Assembly (NCBI RefSeq): GCF_900129465.1 | Contig: NZ_FSRA01000002.1 | Location: 434,001 to 498,000 of the forward strand | DNA length: 64,000 nt | Direction of reading: 5' to 3' | Source: Chitinophaga niabensis | Lineage (GTDB): Bacteria > Bacteroidota > Bacteroidia > Chitinophagales > Chitinophagaceae | Shown here: positions 1 to 13,200 of the stretch, one piece after another | Layout: each line of letters begins with the position of its first letter | Numbering within the stretch: position 1 is the stretch's first letter | Made by a program: the position numbers and the translations under genes | The notes under the pieces: generated by a model | Told to the model about the DNA's origin: nothing | Seen by the model: only the letters and a program-made list of their open reading frames with translations | Database searches by the model: none

Positions 1-1155
1 GTCCTGACGGGCTTTTACGCGCGTGGGAGCAGGTACTTTATTAATAGTATCCATATAGATCCTGTCCCTGTTAGTACTATAGGAAGTACCCAGGTTCATG
101 CGCCAGCCTTTACCCAGGTTTTCCTTATAGTTGATGTTCGTGTATATATTATAGCTCTCCAGTTCAAACGCTTCTTTAAAACCCGGGTATTCCAGGCTTT
201 CTCCTTCAAAGCCAAAACGCTGGTAACTGCCGGTAACAAAGATCTTCAGCATACCGGTCTTGGAGGTTTTTAACCGATAATTGGCAGAACCATTGGTTCC
301 CTGTGGCGCAATAGTAGGTTCCTGCTTTTGCTTCATTATTTTGAAATAAGGAGACAGGTTGAAGTAATCCGCTTCAAAACCATAGGCTTTCTTTTTATCC
401 TTCGTGAGAATATCCACGCCAACACTTGGCCCAACAGAACCAATACCCAATGAATAGGAAGAGCGCTCCGGCAGATCAGTGGATTCCAATACCAGTGCGG
501 AAGATAAACCCTGCCCGTATTGTGCGGAATACCCCCCGCTGCTGAAAGTGGTGCCTTTAAAAAGGAAGGGAGAAAACCTGCCACGCGCAGCAAAGTCAGG
601 CATGCCGGAGAAGAAAGCGTTCCGTACCATCATACCATCAATAAAGGTTTGCGTTTCGTAACCGGTACCTCCTCTTACAAAAAGGCCTTCCTTCTCTCCT
701 ACCTGTTGCGCTCCAGGCAATGTTTTCAGTGCGCTTACGATATCTGCGTTGGCACCTGCGGTAGTAACAATATCCAGCGGTTTCAATACCGTATTCTTCT
801 TTTCATCGCTGGCTTCAAAACTACCTGCAGAAATAGTAACCATGTTTAGCTGATTCACTGTTTCTTTTAATACCAGGTTAAACTGTTGGGAAGTGCCGAG
901 TTCTGCTTTTATTTCCAGTGTTTGATATCCTGTAAGGCTGGCTGTGATGAATCTTTCTCCGTTGGCGGTACTGGTAAAAGTAAAGGTGCCGTCTTTAGCA
1001 CTGGTAGCTCCGTCATAGGAGCCTTTGATCGTAATGTTCACTCCGGCAAGGGGTCGCTTTTTAGCATCTGTTACCCTGCCGCTGATAGTCGACTGGGCCT
1101 GTAGCAGCAGGGGAATGCAGGTGAAGATGATCAGGGTTGAGAATAGCTTAAACAT
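1..1155 (-). CDS. TonB-dependent receptor, N-terminal part (runs off the window)
   Basis: This is the first 385 codons of an outer-membrane active transporter; the rest lies beyond position 1. The ATG at 1155 opens a signal peptide ending in LLLQAQ. A carboxypeptidase-regulatory-like beta-sandwich follows at about residues 22-100 (ISGRVTDAKKRPLAGV), which is typical of Bacteroidetes receptors. The plug domain starts near residue 110; it contains VSALKTLPGAQQ and the FVRGGTGYETQTFIDG motif shared by TonB-dependent receptors. The strands after it look like the start of the barrel. No SusD-like partner is visible, so the substrate cannot be named. A TAnnTTTG element lies 24 bp upstream of the start. 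The reading frame stays open to the window edge with no sign of damage. Confidence 0.9.
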   Translation of the reverse strand, partial: MFKLFSTLIIFTCIPLLLQAQSTISGRVTDAKKRPLAGVNITIKGSYDGATSAKDGTFTFTSTANGERFITASLTGYQTLEIKAELGTSQQFNLVLKETVNQLNMVTISAGSFEASDEKKNTVLKPLDIVTTAGANADIVSALKTLPGAQQVGEKEGLFVRGGTGYETQTFIDGMMVRNAFFSGMPDFAARGRFSPFLFKGTTFSSGGYSAQYGQGLSSALVLESTDLPERSSYSLGIGSVGPSVGVDILTKDKKKAYGFEADYFNLSPYFKIMKQKQEPTIAPQGTNGSANYRLKTSKTGMLKIFVTGSYQRFGFEGESLEYPGFKEAFELESYNIYTNINYKENLGKGWRMNLGTSYSTNRDRIYMDTINKVPAPTRVKARQD

Positions 1156-1178
1156 ATAGTTAGATTAGGTTTGCAAAC

Positions 1179-1186
1179 CAAAAGTA
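1179..1186 (-). promoter_or_regulatory. Putative -7 promoter element of the TonB receptor
   Basis: The minus strand reads TACTTTTG, an exact match to the Bacteroidetes -7 consensus TAnnTTTG. It predicts a transcript start near 1172 and a leader of about 17 nt before the ATG at 1155. No clear -33 TTG was seen. Confidence 0.5.
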
Positions 1187-1251
1187 AATTAGTTTATAAT
1201 ATAAACCAAATATCAAGGTTACAAATTCACTATACATTGATTATAAGCATG

Positions 1252-3162
1252 TTAATTTTTAAGAATTTGAATATTTGTTCTCCTATTGCTTTGATGCCGG
1301 GCTTCATTGCAAGGGTCACAATCGTCAGCTGGTGCTCTTTTTCCCTGGAAGCCTGTAGCGATCCTCGCTGCAGGAATACCTTTTTGCAACAGGTATTCTT
1401 TTGCCTTCGCAGCACGATGGCTGGATAAAGTAATATTATAAGCATCGCTGCCTCTTACATCCGTATGAGCAGTGAGTAATACAGTAGCTGAAGGGTGTTC
1501 CTGCAATAACGTCACCAATTTATCCAGGATCGCTGCAGCATCTGCCCGGATGGAGCTCTTGTTGAAGTCGTAATAAATGTTTTCTATGGCCAGGCTTTCT
1601 TTAACAGTTTGCGCATCCAGGTAAAGCGTTACACGTATCGTATCGTTGCCGGTACGGCCAGCAGTAGATACTTCAACCGGTAATGCTTTCCGGCCGCCTT
1701 TATAAGCTGCTGCTGTATACTTACTATCATTGTTCAGCACTAAATAGTTGGTCCCATCTGCAGGCGTAATTTGTGTCCATTGCCTGTCTTTTGGCGGCTG
1801 GCTGATCAGTGTAAAAGCCTCCGGCACCGGGTTATTATTTAACTTATCCAACACCGTGGCTGCAAGGATCAGCACTTTTCTGTCCGGTTCAACAAATGGT
1901 GTTTTACTCATTTCCATGATAAAGGCATAGATATCATCATCTCCTATTCCCCCTTTGCGGTTAGAAGATAAATACCCGCGGGATTGCCCGTCTATCATGA
2001 AGGAAAAATCATCTGCAGAAGAGTTAACAGGTACACGCATATTCAGGGGCGTACTCCATTGTTTGCCTTCTCCTTTTGCAGCAAATACATCAAAGCCTCC
2101 CATGCCTGCATGCCCTTTGCTGGAAAAATACAATGTACCATCCGGCGCTATCACAGGAAATTCTTCTGCCTCTGTTGTATTGATCTGCGGGCCGCAGTTC
2201 ACGGGGGCACTCCAGCTGCTATCGCTTAAGCGTGTACTGTACCAGATATCTGTTTGCCCAACACCACCTGGCTGGTCTGATGTATAGTACAGTATATTTC
2301 CATCATTACTGATAGCAGCATGGCCTAATGAAAAAGCTGCTGTATTATTATGCGGGAAGGGCGCCAGTAAAGCCCAGGTGGCCCCTTTTTTTACATAGGT
2401 GAGCAGTTCAAGCCTTCGGTTACCATATACAGCAGGCCGTTCTGCTTTTTCAAAATTCACTTTCCGGGGGTAGGTAACAGTTAGCCATGCTGTGTCCTCG
2501 TTCCGGGAAAAGCATACGGGACCTGAGTGATAAGGGAAATGATCCATAGCATTATGGAAGGAGCTTACATATGCACCATTGGGCTGGGCCGTATAGAGTT
2601 TCAGGAAGGGATGTTTATTACGTTTATACCTGCGTTTATCATTTCCCCGGTCAGATACAAAAACGATCTTATCTCCATACTTCACTGTACCCCAATCACT
2701 ATTGGGTGTATTGAGAGCAGTAAGGTCCTGCCATTGCAGCGATACCGGGTTCTTTAACCAGGCCATGGCAGAATCGCAACCTGCTATAAGTTGTTGTGCA
2801 TTACCTTCTGAAGACCAGCTGCTATATTGCACTTTAGCGGCTTCATATTGCCCCATGCTCTTTAGCATATCTCCATAATATCTTTTATTGATAGCTGCAG
2901 CGCCAGGTTGCTGTAATAGTTTTTCATACCATCCGGCAGCTGCTTCGTATTTATTCACAGCCCTGTAAGAGGTAGCCAGCTTCTCCATGATCTCTGCAGA
3001 TGGCTTCTTCCGAACGATCACTTCATATAATGCAGCTGCGGGTGCATATTCCGCACGTTGAAAATGAGCATCTGCACGCTGTTGCAGGGAACGTTGCTCC
3101 TGCGCATAAGCAGATGCGGCCCATACAATAAACACAATGATAATACTGCATCTTAAGAACAT
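1252..3162 (-). CDS. OmpA-family protein with TPR and PD40 propeller repeats
   Basis: A predicted secreted, peptidoglycan-anchored envelope protein of 636 residues. The signal peptide ends near SAYAQ (about residue 20). Residues 25-125 look like TPR helices (ADAHFQRAEYAPAAALYE). The middle carries at least three WD40-like PD40 repeats, seen as ISNDGNILYYTSD, IAPDGTLYFSSKG and MIDGQSRGYLSSN. The last 115 residues form an OmpA C-terminal domain with the peptidoglycan-binding Asp in AHTDVRG and Arg in NRRTNI. It starts 15 bp after the stop of the PorP/SprF gene, so the two are probably co-transcribed with the giant gene upstream. This arrangement is common next to T9SS cargo genes. An accessory role in holding or displaying the giant protein is inference from context. 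Confidence 0.88.
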   Translation of the reverse strand: MFLRCSIIIVFIVWAASAYAQEQRSLQQRADAHFQRAEYAPAAALYEVIVRKKPSAEIMEKLATSYRAVNKYEAAAGWYEKLLQQPGAAAINKRYYGDMLKSMGQYEAAKVQYSSWSSEGNAQQLIAGCDSAMAWLKNPVSLQWQDLTALNTPNSDWGTVKYGDKIVFVSDRGNDKRRYKRNKHPFLKLYTAQPNGAYVSSFHNAMDHFPYHSGPVCFSRNEDTAWLTVTYPRKVNFEKAERPAVYGNRRLELLTYVKKGATWALLAPFPHNNTAAFSLGHAAISNDGNILYYTSDQPGGVGQTDIWYSTRLSDSSWSAPVNCGPQINTTEAEEFPVIAPDGTLYFSSKGHAGMGGFDVFAAKGEGKQWSTPLNMRVPVNSSADDFSFMIDGQSRGYLSSNRKGGIGDDDIYAFIMEMSKTPFVEPDRKVLILAATVLDKLNNNPVPEAFTLISQPPKDRQWTQITPADGTNYLVLNNDSKYTAAAYKGGRKALPVEVSTAGRTGNDTIRVTLYLDAQTVKESLAIENIYYDFNKSSIRADAAAILDKLVTLLQEHPSATVLLTAHTDVRGSDAYNITLSSHRAAKAKEYLLQKGIPAARIATGFQGKRAPADDCDPCNEARHQSNRRTNIQILKN

Positions 3163-3177
3163 AGTTCGCTTTTACAA

Positions 3178-4191
3178 TTAGAAATAACGCGGACTGCTCA
3201 CCCGCAAACGGTTTTGACGATTCGCGAAAAATACGCCGATGGAGATCTCATGTGATCCTTGCTGCTGGCTGGCCATCTTATTGATCGTAAGATCATAAGC
3301 GTAACCAAAACGGAAACGTTCCCCTGCATAATATTCCACCATAAAACTGGCGGCATCTATAGGATCAAGCCCTTTTTCCAGTTGTGGTTTATTCCATAAA
3401 CGCACGCCTGTACGGTAAGAAGCTCCCAGCCATAACTTCTCTTCTATCAGCAGAAAAGCATTCAGGTCTACATTGGTAGGGCCTTTGAAATCTTCTTTCA
3501 CCAACAGGGAGGGTTTCAGCTGCAGGTGTTCGGATAACTTCCACATGAAACCTGTAGTGAGGTACATGTGTTGTGTTTTTTTAATCACCTTATAACTGTA
3601 GCCATTCCAGTAATACTTACTGTTGTCTGTATACAAAGAGAAAAGGTCCATCACAGAAACTCCGGCATAAAAAGAAGATGTGTAATAATAGACGCCAAAA
3701 CGTGCATCCGGGATACGAATAGATGTTTTGCCGGTAGGGATGGCCTCATCCAGATCATCCACATAAGTTAATGCCTTCCCATCTATCGAATACTGTGTGA
3801 TGCCTCCGCCCAGGCCAATGCATAAGCGTTTTGTATCTGCATCATCCAACGGAATGCGGTAGGAGTAGGAGGCGTAGGCAGACAATGCTTCCTGCGGTCC
3901 AAGTTTATCGAACATCACCTGTAAACCCACACCCACCTTTTCGTCCCGGGCATTGGTGAGCCCGTCTACAGATATAGCGCCTGTGCGGGGCGCGCCAGGG
4001 ATGCCTACCCATTGATGCCTGTAAATGGTATTGAGGTACCAGTCTCCCTTATATCCTGCATACGCAGGGTTTACACTGAGTCCGTTGAACACATACTGGC
4101 TGAACTGTACATTCTGCTGTGCCTGCAGGTTACCTGCTATTAAAAAGCAGCTGAGCAGCCCTATGTATATCCTGTATTTCAAGCGCGTCAT
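3178..4191 (-). CDS. PorP/SprF family type IX secretion membrane protein
   Basis: An outer-membrane beta-barrel of the PorP/SprF family, 337 residues from the ATG at 4191. The signal peptide ends in GNLQAQQ. The family hallmark follows directly (QFSQYVFNGLSVNPAYAG), then the YRHQWVGIPGAP segment. In Flavobacterium, SprF is required to secrete or attach the type B T9SS cargo SprB, and each such cargo usually has its own PorP/SprF next door. Here the gene follows the giant cargo gene directly. An in-frame ATG at 4230 would overlap the end of that gene by about 20 bp, but it precedes the signal peptide by 13 residues, so 4191 is preferred. It probably serves the neighbouring giant protein; this pairing is inferred. 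Confidence 0.9.
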   Translation of the reverse strand: MTRLKYRIYIGLLSCFLIAGNLQAQQNVQFSQYVFNGLSVNPAYAGYKGDWYLNTIYRHQWVGIPGAPRTGAISVDGLTNARDEKVGVGLQVMFDKLGPQEALSAYASYSYRIPLDDADTKRLCIGLGGGITQYSIDGKALTYVDDLDEAIPTGKTSIRIPDARFGVYYYTSSFYAGVSVMDLFSLYTDNSKYYWNGYSYKVIKKTQHMYLTTGFMWKLSEHLQLKPSLLVKEDFKGPTNVDLNAFLLIEEKLWLGASYRTGVRLWNKPQLEKGLDPIDAASFMVEYYAGERFRFGYAYDLTINKMASQQQGSHEISIGVFFANRQNRLRVSSPRYF

Positions 4192-4208
4192 AAATATTCT
4201 TTTAATAG

Positions 4209-7200
4209 CTATCGTAACAATTCTATCCATCCTTTGAATACCCTGATGCCAGTTGGTGTACGTAGTTCCAGGGTATAATAATAGGTTCCCTCATTCAGTC
4301 CGGATCCATCCCATTGGTTTTGATAATCTTTGGATTGGTACACTATATTTCCCCAGCGGTTGTACACTACAAGAGCAGATCCGGGGAATTTCGTGATATC
4401 CAGGATCACGAGCTTGTCGTTCCTGCCATCTCCGTTTGGAGTAAAGGTGTTAGGAATAAACACTACTTCTCCCGTGATAGGTTGTTCCGGTATAACAGAA
4501 ATGTTATCCCCGGGCACCAGGTCTTTTTCTGCAGAAGTACCGCTCGCCGTATTGGTTACACTTCCTCCGCTGTTGATCCTGATACCGAATCGCAAAGTGG
4601 CAGTGCCATTTGCTGCAAGGCTGTCCAGCGTCCACACAAAACGGCGGGTACCAGGGTTATAGTTGGTAGCGCCTGCGCTTACAATGATATCCCTTGGAAC
4701 ATCCAGGTTGGCGGCAATCACGTCTTCCACCACAACACGTGTGGCTTTATTGGGGCCCGCATTTGTTAAAGTGATGGTGAACGTAACAACGTCCCTGATC
4801 CTGTACGGTGCTGCCGTATTCAGTTCTTTCACCACTTTCAGGTTAGCCAGGTATTCACTCGTTACATTAATTAAACCGGAATCCGGGATAGCCGGAGTGA
4901 AACCATTAGTACCCGGAACAGCTACTACTGCTTTATTGGAAATAGCCCCGGTATCAATGATCGTCATGGCATATTCCATTTGTGCACTGGTGTTGCCATC
5001 CATTAAACCTATCGTCCACCTGATCTGGTTAGTATTTGCATCATACACTGCTGTGCCTTTTGCAGGAGCTGTAATAACAGGTGCTGACACTTTGCTGCGT
5101 GCCGGCAACTGGTCTGTGAAAACAACAGGGTTTAATGCCAGCAGGCCCGGATTATTCACCGTTAGCCTGTAACGGATAGTGCTGCCCACCGGGTAAGGTG
5201 CAGGTGTCAGGATCTCTTTCGCAGCCTTCAGTTTGGTTTGCGGCGTAATGTTTGTATTTACACCCGGCGTTTTATTATCTGTGGTATCTGTATCCTGCAC
5301 ACGGGACGGCGGAGCAATGGAAGCTGTATTACTCATCTGCCCGGTTCCACTCACAATGCCCGTTACCAATATCCTTACACTGCTGCCTGCAGGGAAAGTT
5401 TCCACCGTTCCGCTCAGTAGATTATTTACCACGCTAAGTGTTACGTTTCCTGCATTACCTGTTGTACCTATAACCCTTGCGTTGATATGGCTCATAGCGG
5501 CAGGCAACCGGTCTGTGATCACAGCCCCGTCTGCCACTGAAGGGCCGGCATTGGATGCAGTGATGATGTAAGACATGCTGTCTGTATTGATCACGTTATC
5601 CTTGCCTGTTTTAGTGATAGAGATATTTGCATTCCTGCCGATAGCCGTTTCTGCGATATTGGAAGTGATCCGTTTGCCTGTTACAGTTTCTGCTACCGCC
5701 CTATTTGAAATATTACCTATAAAGGAAGGATCTATAGTCCCGGTGATCTGCAGGCGGATAAGATTAGCAGCGCCCGCAGCAAGGTCTGCATTGAATACAA
5801 CAAGATTACCCGTTCCGCTGAGCGTGGTTGTACCACCAACTTGCGCATTGCCGGTAGCAGTGGCCGTCCAGGTAACATTTGTGAGTTGCGGGGCTACTGT
5901 ATCCCTCACGGTCATGTTCTTAAGATTAGCAGGGCCGTTGTTTTGCAGAGACACGGTATATTCCATTACCGTACCCGCCTCTTCTTTATCCGGCGCTACT
6001 TTATGGATGCGCAGATCTGCTTCCTGTTCAATTTGTGTAGTTACCGTATCAGAACTAACAGTGCTGCCATCCGGCTTCTTCACAAAGGCCATATTGGTGA
6101 TGGTGCCTGTGGCATCTGCATTTAATTTACCGGTTATCTGTACCTGTATAGTATTACCTGCACTACCGGCTATATCTCCTCTGATCACTACGTTGTTACC
6201 TGCACCGGTTTTGCCAACTGTTACCAATGCGTTGCCGGTAGTGGAAGTGGTCCAGCTTACATCTGTAATGGCAGCAGCCACCACATCTGTAATATCAATG
6301 TCTTCCAGGTCAGAAGGGCCTGCATTTGTAATGCTGAGGTTATAACTTACGGTATTACCAGCAGAGATCTTCAGCGGCCCGGTTTTATTGATCACAATGC
6401 GGCCATCTTCTATTATGCTGGTACTTACAACAGCAGTATCTGCGTCTCCGTTTACATTTCCTGCGATAGCCGTATTGCTGATAGTACCGGTAAAGCCGGG
6501 ATCTGCTATTCCATTCACCAGTAACTGCACCACATTACCGGTACCTGCCGGGATATATGCCTGCAGCTGAATATCATTACCTGTTCCGCTGGCCGGGCTA
6601 TTGTTGATCAATTGCGCATTGCCCAGCAATGTCACCGTCCATTGTACATTCATGATCTCAGGTGGCACCAGGTCCCTGATCCTTACATCCGTTGCATTAG
6701 ATACACCGCTGTTATTAATGTTCACGATATAATGAACGGGTAATCCTGCAGCAATTACCTGCGGCCCTGTTTTAACAACGTTCAGGTTAGTGCTTACATA
6801 TGCCAGTGTATTTACTGAATCCTGTGAAAGGACCACTTCACCTGCTTTCGCCCTGGCAATATTCTTCAATGGCCCTTCAAATGTTGGAGGAACAGTACCT
6901 TCAATGGCAAGCATGATATAATTGCCTGTACCTGCAGGAATATTCACCGGCAGGCTGATCAGGTTGCCGGCACCTGTTGTACTACCCTGGATAGTTGCAG
7001 CTCCTGCTGCAGTGGCCGTCCACGTAATACCACGGATAGGGCCAGGAACGGTATCTGTAATGTTGATAGTACCGCTATTGGAAGGCCCGGCATTTTCTAC
7101 CATGATCACATAGCGGATGCGGTTACCAGCAGCAATACTGTCCGGCGCCGATTTACTCAGTTCAATACCCGGGTCTGATGTAATTTTTGTTACAACCGGT

Positions 7201-10200
7201 GTACTGCTTACCGGCGGTTCTCCAGGTATGGTATAAGTAGCGATATTAGTTACCGTGCTGGTATCCCCCGCATCCAGTGTACCACTGATCGCTACTTTCA
7301 CACGGTTACCATCTCCCGCAGGAATACTGGCAGTGAAACTCACATCGCCGGCCCTGTCTGCAATATTTCCGCCGGCAATGGTGGCACTGCCTGATGCTGT
7401 AGCTGACCATAGTGCATTTTTCAGCTGAGCAGGTATTACATCTGTCACCGCAATGTTGGCTGCATCTGAAGGACCACTGTTGGAAAGCTCTATCATATAA
7501 CTAACGCCCGTACCTGCACTGGCTGTTTGCGGGCCATTCTTAACGATCTGTAATCCAGGCTGGCTCCTTAATGTAGTGCTGGTGGTATTGGATGTTACCA
7601 GCGCTTCACCCAATGGTTTGGCATATGCCGTGTTTTGAAGCAGCCCTGCAAATGCGGGATCTGTTTTACCATTGATGGTTACACTAATGATGTTGGTTGT
7701 TCCTGCAGGCAGGTTAGCCACAAAGTTCACATGGCCTGTTTGGTTCACCAGGTCGCCGCCAACAATTGTAGCAGTGCCAACACCTTTGGCAGACCATGTT
7801 ACGTTTTGCATCCGGGCAGGTAATGTATCTGTGATGGTCACATTTTTCGCATTGGAAGGCCCGTCATTGAATACATTAAAGCTATAGTTGAGGTTACTGC
7901 CGGAAGTTACATCTGCCGGTGCTGCTTTTTCTATGCGTAATGTAGGCACATTACGGATATTGGTCACCACGGTATCTGCAATTTCCGGTAATCCTGCACC
8001 CGGGATAGCACGGGCAATGTTCATAATGTCTCCCACCAGATCCGGGTTTGCCTGTGCGTTTACAGTGATGATAATATTATTGGCGGTACCCGGTGGCAAA
8101 GTAGCCGTAAAGCCAACATTACCTGTTTGATCTGTGAGATTTCCACCACTGATAGCAGCGTTGCCACTTGCTATGGCAGACCATTTAACATCAAGCAATG
8201 CAGTTGGTATCACATCCACTACATTTATATTCTGCGCAACAGATGGCCCGTTATTGGAAAGTGTGATCACATAATTAATGCGTTCCCCTGCATTGATCCT
8301 GCCAGGGCCTGATTTTGATATTTCCAGTGTGGGTGAATAGCTGATCTGTGTTTTAAGCGAATCGCTGGTCACCGTCTGATCATTATTCCCTGCAGTAGCT
8401 ACGTTGCTCACGGTACCATTGAACAGGGGATCCGCCGTGCCTTCGATGGTTACTATCACAATACCACTGGCAGGTATGTTTGCAGTTAACGCTACCTGGT
8501 TACCTGTACCGGTGGCATGAGCGGTCACCACAACTCCATTACTTACTGCAGAAGACCATGTTACATTACTGATCTGCGCAGGCACAAGGTCTGTAATGTT
8601 AACGGCAGTGGCGCTGGAAGGCCCTGCATTGGTCACATTCAGTGTATAGGTCACCGGTAAACCCGCTGACACAACAGATGGGCCGGATTTAGAAACAGAG
8701 AAGCCGGTCTGTTTATTCACGATCGTTGCAACACTCACTTTCGCCGGCCGCGGATCTGTAACGCCAGCAGCAGGTTGCGCCTCTGCTGTGTTGATAAGGG
8801 TACCAACATATGCAGGGTCTATTGTGCCTTCAATGGTAAAGGTAACCATACCTGTATTGGCAGGTACATCTGCTGTTACCGCAATATTATTGCCTGTGCC
8901 GGATGAAGCGCTTACAGTTGCACCACCGGTTACTGCTGCTTTCCAGGTTACATTTTGTATTTCAACAGGCACATTATCTGTAACAGCTGCCCCAATGGCA
9001 TCTGCAGGACCATTATTGGTGAGTTTCAATACATATACGATCTTCTGGCCCGCAGCAATATTAGCCGGCGCCGTTTTATTCAATTGCAGGTCCACAGATT
9101 TATTTACACTCGTTACCACCGTACTTTCTTTCTTGCCATCAAATTCTGCACTGGCCGTGTTAGTGATGGTTAATCCTGCACTGGTGCTCACCGTTCCATT
9201 TACAGTGATGATAATACGGCCACTTGATTCTGTGGACATTCCCTGGATGGTACCGATCACACCAACGATATTTCCTGATCCACTGAGCGGGGTGGCGCTG
9301 GTGGAGGCTCCTTCCACAGCTACCGTCCACGTTACATTCGTGATCTCTGCCGGAATAGTATCCGCTATTTTAACAGGGCTTGCATTTGAAATACCCGTGT
9401 TGTTCACTTCTATCGTATAACTGATAGGATCTTTTACATTTACAGATGCAGGGCCTGATTTGGAGATCAGCACGCCTACATCAGTTGTGATATTGGTGGT
9501 AATGGTACTGGAATTTGTTTCCGGCACTGTTTCTGTAACATCAGATGGCGGAAGCACTTTCGCTGTGTTCCGGATAGCTACCGGTTGAGAGCCTGGATTT
9601 ACCTGTCCGGTAATATTAACAGTTATAGCATTCCCAGTGCCTGCAGGTATATTACCTGTTACCCGCACCACATTGTTCACAACAGGCAGGATTACAAAAC
9701 TGGCGCTGCCAGTTTGGGATGCGGTTACTACCGGGTTAAGAATGTCTGCCGGTAATGAATCAATGATAGCCGCAGCAGTAACATCAGACAGTCCTTTATT
9801 TGTAACAACCAGTTTGTAAGCAATACTTTCTCCTGCTGTTCTATTCGCCGGCCCGCTTTTTACGATCACCAGGTCTGCCTGCCGAAGTACACTGGTGGTA
9901 ACGGTACTGATAGCTTCCGCAAAATCTGTTGTTCCTGCCGGCGGTATTGCCCTCGCCGTATTAGTGATAACACCATTTGGTGCTGCTGGATTTATTGTGC
10001 CGTTGATCGTAACTACGATCGTACTTCCATCCGCAGCAAGATTACCGGTGAGATTGATCACACTTCCAACGCCGCTGGCAGCACTCACTGTGGCATTGCC
10101 ATTGGCCACTGCCGTCCAGGTGATATTGGTGAGCAATGTGCTCACGGTATCTTTTATACTGATGTTCGTAGCATTGGATGGGCCACCGTTGGTAACCTCC

Positions 10201-13200
10201 AGTGTATAGGTAATGTTCTCTCCGGCTGTTGCGTTAGCAGGCCCGCTCTTGGAAATACGCAGATCAGCAGACCTGGTAGTATTGGTGATCACCGTAGAAG
10301 AAACACCTGGCAAACCAGCGGGTACAGCATATGCCGTATTCCTGATGGAAGTACCGCTAAAGGAGGGATCTACCTTACCCGTTACAGTAATATCCATCAC
10401 ATTGCCATTGCCGGCAGGGAGATTACCTGTTACATTGATATTTCCTGTGCCACTGCTGCTGCTTACAGTTGTACCTGCACCACTTGTTACAATTGTCCAT
10501 GCAGGATTCTGGATGGCTGCATGGATCGTATCTTTTATAACCAGCCCGATTGCATCTGAAGGTCCTGCATTGGTAACACGTATATTATAGGTAACAGGCT
10601 GACCCGCTTTCAGAGAAGCGGGGCCAGACTTGGTGATGTTAATACCAGGCCTGGTTTCTACAATAGTAGCCGCAGTATCAGATACCACTGCTTTACCCAC
10701 TGGTAATGCATACCCGCGGTTTTCTATGGGAGCACCGGTATAACCAGGTTGTATCACACCGGTAATAGTTACAATCACCGCATTGGCAACACCCGGAGGG
10801 AAGCTACCGGTTAAGCCGATAATATTTCCTGTACCATTTGCCGTACCGGTGATCTGTGCATTTCCGCTGGCTGTAGCTACCCAGGTTACGTTGGTGATGG
10901 AAGCAGGAACAGTATCTCTTATTTGCAGGTTACTGGCATTGGATGGCCCGTCATTTGTAATGTTCAAGGTGTATGTGATCTGCTCACCTGCTGCCAGTTT
11001 AGGCGGCGCGCTCTTCACTATCTGCACGGCCACTTCATTGGTTACCAGGGTTTTCACCGTATCTGAAGTAAGCAGCGGCTGCCCCGGAACCTGTACACTG
11101 GCATAGTTTTCCAATGTTCCGGTAAAGTCTGCATCCACCACTCCGTCTATATATATAGTAAGGTCTGAAGCTGGTTGAGAAGGTATATTAGCCGTGATGG
11201 CTACATTGTTTCCGCTGCCACTGTTACCCGTTAATACCTGTGCATTTCCGGAAGTGACTACAGACCAGGTGGCATTTTTCACTTGTGCAGGTATCACATC
11301 GGTAATGGTAACATTCTTTGCATTAGATGCAGGGCTACTATTAGCAACAGATACAATGTAGCTGATCTTACTACCTGCCGCAAGGGATGAACTGCCCAGT
11401 TTAAATACAGAGAGGTTGGGTTTATTAATGATGCTTGTTGTTACCGTATCTGAATGTACCAATGGCTGATCCTCTGCTTTAGCCGTTGCACTGTTCGTAA
11501 TACTTCCTTCAAATGCAGGATCTGCAGTGCCGCCCACAGTAATAAGGATACGGTTTCCACTGCCGAACGGAATATTTCCTGTTACTTCCATATTAGCACC
11601 GCTGCCGGTTCCGCCGGATGTTACAGTAGCTGAGCCAAAGCCGGTAGCGATCCAGGAAGGGTTCAATATGGCAGCAGGAATGATGTCCGAGATCAGGATA
11701 TTTTTTGCATCTGAAGGCCCATCGTTAGTGATCACAAAATCGTAGGTAAGGCGGTTACCTGCAATTATAGAGACAGGGCCGGTTTTCTTCACCCTTACGG
11801 ACGCTGTATTCGTTGCATTGGTATTGGCATTACTGCTTACCGGTGGCTGGCCGCTTACGGTAGCGGTAGCAGTATTAGTCACCACACCTTTGAATGCAGG
11901 ATCTATTGTGCCATTAATATTGATGGTAATAGTGCCTGTACCTGCCGGGATATTACCCGTTACATTTACATTGCTGCCACTTCCGGCGCTGCCACTTAGT
12001 ACCGTGGCCCCATTGGCTGCAGTAGCCGTCCATCTCGCATTTTTGATTTCGGCTTCCAGTACATCCGTGATGGTTATATTTTGGGCGTCAGACAAGCCAT
12101 GGTTGCTCACAATCACCGTATAGGCAATAGCGTTACCTGCAGATACGGATGCAGGAGCAGATTTGGTGATCTGCAGCGCGGGTTCAAAAATAAGTTTAGT
12201 ATCTGTTGTATCTGAATGGATCGCAGGCTGGCCAGGTTGCATGGCGGTTGCAAAGTTCGCCAGGTCTGCTGTGGCAGCCGGATTCACCTTACCGGTAATA
12301 GTTACTACGATCTTACCCTGCGGATCTGCCGGTAGTACGCCTCTTACTCTTAAAATATTACCGGTACCTGTTGCGCCGGACAAAACAGATGCTCTGCCTG
12401 CTGTTGTTGCCACCCATGTAACATTTGTAAGATCTGCCGGTATCAGATCTTCTATGTTCACTTCCGGCGCGTCAGAGTGCCCTTCATTTGTTACCGTGAG
12501 TACATAAACAATGTTATCTCCCGCTATTGCCTCTGCAGGCGCTGATTTTGTTATCTTAATCAGCGGTTCGCTTTTTACCACCGTTTTCACCTGTGCGCCT
12601 GGAAGATCTGTTCCGTTAGCTAACCTGGCAGTAGCGCGGTTGAAAATATCGCCTGAATAAGAGGGATCTACCGTAGCTGTAATAACGATCAGCACACTGT
12701 TGCCACTTCCGGCAGGAATATTTGCCCGCACATCAACGATCTGCCCGTTCACTGCATCAGAGGATACGTCTGCCGTACCATTGTGCTGCGTATTGAGTAC
12801 GATATGTTGTAACTGAGGGGCCAGTGTATCCCTGATCACTACATTAAATGCATCTGAGGGGCCTGTATTATGAACAGTTATAAAGTAGGTGATCATTTCA
12901 CCTGCTATTACTGTATCCGCTGCGGTTTTAATAATGGTAATACCCGGACGGTTCTGTATGGCGGTACTCACCTCGTTGGAAGTAACAGCTGGTTGGCCGG
13001 TTACCTGCACACTGGCTGTATTCTTAGCCGTACCCGATGCACCGGGTTTTACTTTGCCGGTAATTTGCACGGTAACAGTATTACCACTGCCTGCGGGGAT
13101 ATTTACTGTCAGGCCAACATTGTTGCCTGTACCCGTAGCGCCTGAAACTATTGTGGCCGCACCACCGGCAGCAGCCGTCCACTGAACGTTCTCAATATCT